NCBI GenBank assembly: GCA_028015205.1
Contig: CM051512.1
Location: 4,586,755 to 4,650,754, forward strand
Reading direction: 5' to 3'
From: Mytilisepta virgata
Lineage: Eukaryota > Mollusca > Bivalvia > Mytilida > Mytilidae
Length of the DNA: 64,000 nucleotides
In this document: positions 58,982 to 64,000 of the stretch, piece by piece
How the letters are laid out: each line of letters begins with the position of its first letter
How positions within the stretch are numbered: the first letter of the stretch is position 1
Notes under the pieces: model-generated
What the model saw: the letters and a program-made list of their open reading frames with translations, nothing else
What the model was told of the DNA's origin: nothing
Database searches by the model: none
Made by a program: the position numbers and the translations under genes

Positions 58982-59274
58982 TAAGGAAGCAACCATTTGA
59001 TTTTTATGTATGGAGTTAGGATCAAATTTTGTATCCTGCCTACTTTTTTCGTAGACATTTTGGTCCTGGATTTTTATTTTGGGCCGGTATTGCGGCCTAT
59101 ATTTTTATTTTCATTTAAACCAAAACATTTCCTGATTGACACAGGTCCTGCATTTTTTTCGCACCTAAAGTATTCCTGTCTTTTTATTTTGCCAAAATCC
59201 TGGTTTTGCCTTTTTATTTCAAATGTGATCCTAGCCCCCAACGCACTCAATAAAAACAAATGATTGCTCCTTTA
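58982..59274. mobile_element. MITE 'GGAGCAACCATTTGATT' (copy 3)
   Basis: AAGGAAGCAACCATTTGATT at the left and AAATGATTGCTCCTTTAA at the right; interior TTTTGGTCCTGGATTTTTAT and TTTCCTGATTGACACAGGTC as in 14296-14545, but without the long G and C runs. Confidence 0.88.
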
Positions 59275-60059
59275 AATATCATCTTTAGTGAAATTAAGAT
59301 AAAGATAGAAACACTCATGCACGTTAAAGAATGGTTTCTCTCTTTTTTTAACTTGAATGCTTAAGGCAAACCGCGATTATTGTGCGGTATGAAGGATCAC
59401 ATTTTGTGAACATACATCGTACACCTATAATTTATATTGTGACCTTAACTTTCAAGACGGAATTTCTTATCGTAAACATCTGACGACAGCATTGTAAAAA
59501 AAGTTATTTATTTGTTTTATTAATATTTATTTTTATAGCAGAGTAATTTAAGAAACAATCTAAAGCAATCTTGAGAAAGCTACATTATAGGTTAATGAAA
59601 AGGGGTCTAGACCTGCAATGTAGATATTCGAGATGTCAAAAAAACCAGAATTTTATTGGATAATCTAAGATAATAACTCCTCCCCCAGATCTGATATATT
59701 TTCGGACAATTTTCAAAGTTTTGGTTTTAAAGTTCTAATTGTTTTCTGTGGATAAATCCCATCATAAGAATGTGAATCACTGAAGCATGAAAATGAGGTC
59801 CAAGAAATGCTACACCTGTATGACAGACATACCCTCCTCTAAAGAAGTTTTCATATCAAACATAATTGATCTTGCAAGTATATAGTTACTGAGAAACCTA
59901 TCAGTTAAAGTTGCTGAGAAACACACCTAATCTAAAAACTTTAACCCGGCTACTGTGAAAATGTCAAGTCATTGGTGACAATGACAGGCTAACATGCTGA
60001 GCTTATAAGTATCCACTACATTAAAGGAGTAGGGCCATTATTCCGCTTATTTGTTTTAC

Positions 60060-60600
60060 TCATAACCATTGATTTTTTAATATTGAATATCAACTTACAT
60101 TTTATCGTAAACGATTGTATGCAATGGATTTTTATGTCAGTAAACAACAATTGTATGCTTTATTATTAATAAGTTCAAGTGTCCTACCGACAAAGGTCGT
60201 GTATATAGGCGATTTTGTCAATTTGCGTCATTTTTTGGAATATTGCCAAGAATGAAGTTCAGAACCAAAAGCATTCTATTGTCGTATGAACTCACTTTAA
60301 GCCAAAATTTCGTTTTAGTTCTGAGTGTCCACGTTGAAATACTGCCTTAAAGACTTTAATTTGGCAAATTAAAACTGTCTCCCAAAGCGATATTGAGGTA
60401 TGTAAAAAATGTTTTAGTAAGTTACTTGTTAGTCATTTTGCTAGAGACAACATAGCAAGCGATGCCTCAAGACATTTTGAAAGGTCTAAGGCGAGCTTTT
60501 GAAAATGGCCCTAGAAGTGAAATAAATGAAGGGGAAAATGGGCCCACTTCTTCAGTTGATCCAAACGCAATAGTCGCCGAAGTTAATACCCATGTATAGC
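60060..60600 (+). pseudogene. Coding-like repeat, plus-strand copy
   Basis: Counterpart of 25918-26560. Frames include MDFYVSKQQLYALLLISSSV through VYIGDFVNLRHFLEYCQE to a stop, then a broken part, then QAMPQDILKGLRRAFENGPR to a stop at 60597. The two copies preserve amino-acid similarity in several segments despite frameshifts. Family not recognised. Confidence 0.45.
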
Positions 60601-60978
60601 CTTTAGTGACCTAAGACGCAGAAATTTGGTTTTCAAGAACGTATAAATGTAAGCGTACAATGATCATTGTGGGGATGTTCAGTTTACAACCCAGAATAAG
60701 TTCGTCGGACAATGAGTTTGTATTCTACAAGTTTGTATTCTGCAAGTTTGTATTCTACAAGATCTTAACTTCTTGATAACAGGGTACTCCTCTAAGAAAT
60801 AACTAAGACATATAATTTACTATAAATATGTACAGTAATTTTTCGTTATTTTTGACTGCTGCTTATAACAGTGTAAGCAGTAATACGAATAGATAAGACG
60901 GTGCGTTTTCTGATAATCAGGGTGTTTTTTTAATTTAAAATAAAATTACAACAAATTCCATCATGAAAAAAATGATAT

Positions 60979-61061
60979 GTAAACTCGGCCGACTCACTCA
61001 CAAACTAAATAAAGTCCGACGGACTTTATGTTGAGTTTGTGAGTGAAAAGGCCGAGTTTAC
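60979..61061. mobile_element. Palindromic element, core of copy 3 ending AATCCTTATAA
   Basis: GTAAACTCGGCC and GGCCGAGTTTAC enclose CACTCACAAACT / AGTTTGTGAGTG and AAAGTCCG / CGGACTTT, a nearly complete 83-nt hairpin. The flank at 61092 has TTTAATCCTTATAATT as in 4253 and 17019. Confidence 0.75.
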
Positions 61062-61704
61062 ACATCGATAAACTCATACAAAATCGTATTTAATCCTTAT
61101 AATTCCATTTCAAACATCGAAAAGTTGTTCCTAACCGAAATAAAAAAAAAAATAACTTTGCCCTTTTCAGGCGACATTCATTTTGAATCTGGTTTTATTT
61201 TTGGCAGCTGAGCAATAGAATAAAAAAGTCAACAAAGTCATTTACAAATCGAAAAAAAAAAAAAAACAAGGAAACTTACATTTTGATAGATTTTAATATA
61301 ATCAGAATTCATTCAATGTCCGATTTTTTCCGTTTGATGAATCCAACTTGCGTTGTTTACAAATATGACGTTGCAATCTTGACTGACGTCCGTGCAGCAA
61401 ATTTTTGCGGAATTTTTGAAAACGCAATTTTCATCAATTTTTAAACCATTTCTCATTAAATTTTAACTATTATTGTCTGTATCATCCTTAAAATTTATTC
61501 TTTTACAGTATTCTTCACAATTGATGTCTTATTTGAAACTTTAAATAATCAAGAAAGCGCATGAATATACTTGCCAAATACGGGTTTATCGATGTATAAA
61601 CTTTTATGATTTTGCCCTTCCGACCAAAGAAATTCTTGTCTGTTATCATATGCAAATTAAAATGGAATTATATGTGCATGTAGACTTCTATAGGGTTACA
61701 TGTA

Positions 61705-61990
61705 TCAGCTTAGAACCACTGCAGAAAATTGCAAATTAGGCTGCTGTGTTTTCAAACTACAAAGATGGTCATTTTTCAGTGCGAGTTGACCCGTTGAAGG
61801 TCGGTTCACGCGACCTCTTGTCCCACTGCACCAGTACTCATCTTCCACTGCTTTTAGACCAATAAAATCGCGTCGTTCACAAATGCACTTACCTTTCGAC
61901 CAATCAGGCGTAACGTTATTCAACTTCGTCGACTGTGCTAATTGAATTTAACTAGGTATAGGAAACTTAAAAACCGAGTATTTACGGAAA
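61705..61990. other. Weak promoter-like or first-exon region
   Basis: Locally less AT-rich. On the minus strand two ATTGG (CCAAT-box) motifs occur near 61860 and 61905, and ATGAATAACGTTACGCCTGA runs to a GTAAGT donor at 61892. No further exons were found, so this is a suggestion only. Confidence 0.15.
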
Positions 61991-62120
61991 AAATAGGTAC
62001 AGGAACTGGAAAATCTTAAAATCGTTTTTAAAATTCAGCGTCTTTTCCCTCGTTCCGCTGCGCTCCAGTCGGGAAAGGTGTGAATTGTAGAAATTCGTTG
62101 AAGATTTTCCAGTCTTTACT
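61991..62120. mobile_element. Palindromic segment with GGGAAA core
   Basis: ACTGGAAAATCTT at the left faces AAGATTTTCCAGT at the right. The centre TTTTCCCTCGTTCCGCTGCG continuing to CAGTCGGGAAA is GC-rich. About 120 bp. Confidence 0.65.
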
Positions 62121-62407
62121 TTAACTCATGCAAGAACATATTAATCTAGTAGAATTTCAGTATATGAATGCGACAGTTCTGAGTGTAAAGTTAATGTATC
62201 CATAGCATAATGGAGCAACCATCATGACCGTAAATTATATTTATAAAAGAAGAAATGTCTTGTTTATATCATTCCCAAGTTGACGCACTTCTTATAGTGT
62301 ACACTCAAGGTCAATAATAACAGGTTTGGTTTAAAGTGTCTTTAAAGGCGATAATCGCATGCAAATGTCCGGGTCATTTACCTTGATTAAACATACTTTG
62401 TCGTTTC

Positions 62408-62434
62408 ACATGTACCCCCCACCCCCCACCAAAA

Positions 62435-62466
<32 letters not shown>

Positions 62467-62468
62467 AG
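62408..62468. repeat. C-rich then A-rich tract
   Basis: ACCCCCCACCCCCCACC followed by a run of about 25 A, a G and 12 A. Possible relic of a retroposed tail. Confidence 0.85.
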
Positions 62469-62469
62469 A

Positions 62470-64000
62470 TGCAGACCAATTTCTTGTTCTTATATTGTAA
62501 TATTGTATACGACTTAATATTTGGATAAAGAATAAAATCATTGCATGACAAGTGTAGGAGGATAGTAGTACAAGATAATTAAGTTACCAGTAGTGACGGA
62601 AAGGCAGCTATTATATTTGTATTGTGGCAAGTCGTTTCTTTCTGAATAAACTATTAATATTATAAAATCATCTGGTATTAACAATATCACTCTCAATTCA
62701 CGCTAAAGCTTTCGATACTTTATCTCAGTTTGCTGTTTGCATGACAAAATCAAGCAATTTTTACTCTATTTTCCGACTTTTAATCAAAGCTGAAAGAAAT
62801 TTCTTAAAATGTCAACAGTAATGAATGAGTTACTGATAAAAAAGAATGTTTGAACGAAATTTCGTTTTTGGAGATTTTCTTGAAATAAGTTGTAAAGTGA
62901 TTTTTGTTTCACGGATCTGGTTATGAAATTTCATAATGAAACATTTTGTGTTCTGGAATTTACCTTGTATATGTTGTGAGGTATTCGATATTATTTATTT
63001 TCAAAATCCTATGTGAACCTCAGACAAAACCAACCTGTTTTATCTTACGTCTTACAAAATATGAGAAGACAATTAATATTCAATAAAATTAAACATGCTA
63101 CATGAAGATAACACTTTACAGTGCATTAAATACGAAGTTGCAAAAAATGATCTAAAAGTACCACTTTACCTTTGTCCCGATGCAGTCCATCTCTTTAATC
63201 ACAGTAATGCGTATAATATCAATTAGATTCTCGCCATTTCAACAAAAGAGAATTAATGTCACTTTAATGTCCCGTATAAAACCTGTTTTATTTCTCAAAA
63301 CTCGTTCTTGTCGGAATTATTACGTTGCTTTACCAGTTGTACAATGTTTTTATACAAATGTTCATTAAACCGGTGTAATATTTACAGTTCTTTATGCTAT
63401 AGAAATGAGCCGGCATTTTTTTTGTTATGCACCTTGTGGTTTTTCTATAATCATATTGGAATAATGCCAGTCTCAAAACAGAGGATTTCAAAAATAATAT
63501 ATGTTACGGAAATGTCATCTTTTCTATGTACATAATTACACTACTTTAATTATCGGCACCATGAAAACGATAATCCCTCAGCTCAATATCTAAATGATCC
63601 TAATTAACAATTGTTTGTGTTAATTAAAAATCCAAATGCATGCAGCCTTCATTTAAGATGAACATATTACGTAGCGAAGGTAACAGTGAAATTATCGAGA
63701 GTGTTGTGTGTTTACATGAAAACGTAGATTGTCTTGCATTGAAATGTTTAATTATGAATTTCTGGGAGCAATTTCTGTCTATAGTACGTGATGCTTTTAA
63801 TCACGTACAAATGCCTGATTAGGTTACATTTAAAATTAGAAAATAAAGAGGTCAATGTTTTAAATGCTATATACATGATATATGTCTGGTTTGGGTGTGG
63901 CTGTTGCTTTACCTAATTATCTTTCAGATACTACACCATCCTTTATTTTGACCCCAAACCTTTCTAAAACATACATGAAATAATAATAAACTGTAAATCC
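62470..64000. other. Non-coding stretch to the window end
   Basis: AT-rich. Small frames at 63180-63535 and 63640-63822 have no recognisable domain. No repeats shared with the rest of the window were noticed. Confidence 0.4.

Overview
The window is animal nuclear DNA, most likely from a marine bivalve and quite possibly a mussel (Mytilidae). It is AT-rich. Its one convincing gene has introns of kilobases. Most of the rest is a dense, nested layer of short interspersed repeats: tRNA-derived SINEs, LINE tails, many small inverted-repeat elements (MITEs), and elements that carry tandem arrays followed by a GC-rich triplet run and a terminal hairpin. That last architecture is like the 'pearl' elements described from oysters and mussels. 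The species assignment rests on general resemblance and was not checked by a search.

The single gene I can assemble lies on the minus strand between 14634 and 1503. Five coding exons (14634-14584, 13359-13206, 8604-8461, 6260-5982, 1540-1503) join in frame with GT...AG borders at every junction. They give a 221-residue calmodulin-like protein with four complete EF-hand calcium-binding loops and a basic, unstructured N-terminal extension of about 68 residues. No single open reading frame shows more than a fragment of it. Its introns hold two different 33-bp minisatellites, several interspersed repeats and a LINE tail.

Layout: 1-1500 is the 3' flank with a hairpin MITE. 1503-14634 is the EF-hand gene with repeat-filled introns. 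14635-21500 is flank with MITEs, a G36 tract, a LINE tail and an 87-bp triplication. 21500-31000 holds nested MITEs, a coding-like repeat copy and a chimeric SINE/LINE remnant. 31000-37400 has MITEs, a satellite-bearing element, an interrupted SINE and a minisatellite. 37400-47000 is mostly very AT-rich DNA with few repeats. 47000-59300 is the densest repeat region: two SINE families with target-site duplications, four tandem arrays and several MITEs. 59300-64000 holds the second copy of the coding-like repeat and otherwise little.

The most interesting signals are (1) a minisatellite that appears to have grown out of the exon 3/intron 3 junction of the EF-hand gene, so each monomer repeats the end of the exon and its splice donor; (2) exon 4 of the same gene reading on, in frame, through its donor into a LINE C-terminus; and (3) several unrelated satellite-bearing repeats that all end in the same kind of 3' module (GC-rich run, then a hairpin, then an A/T-rich flank).
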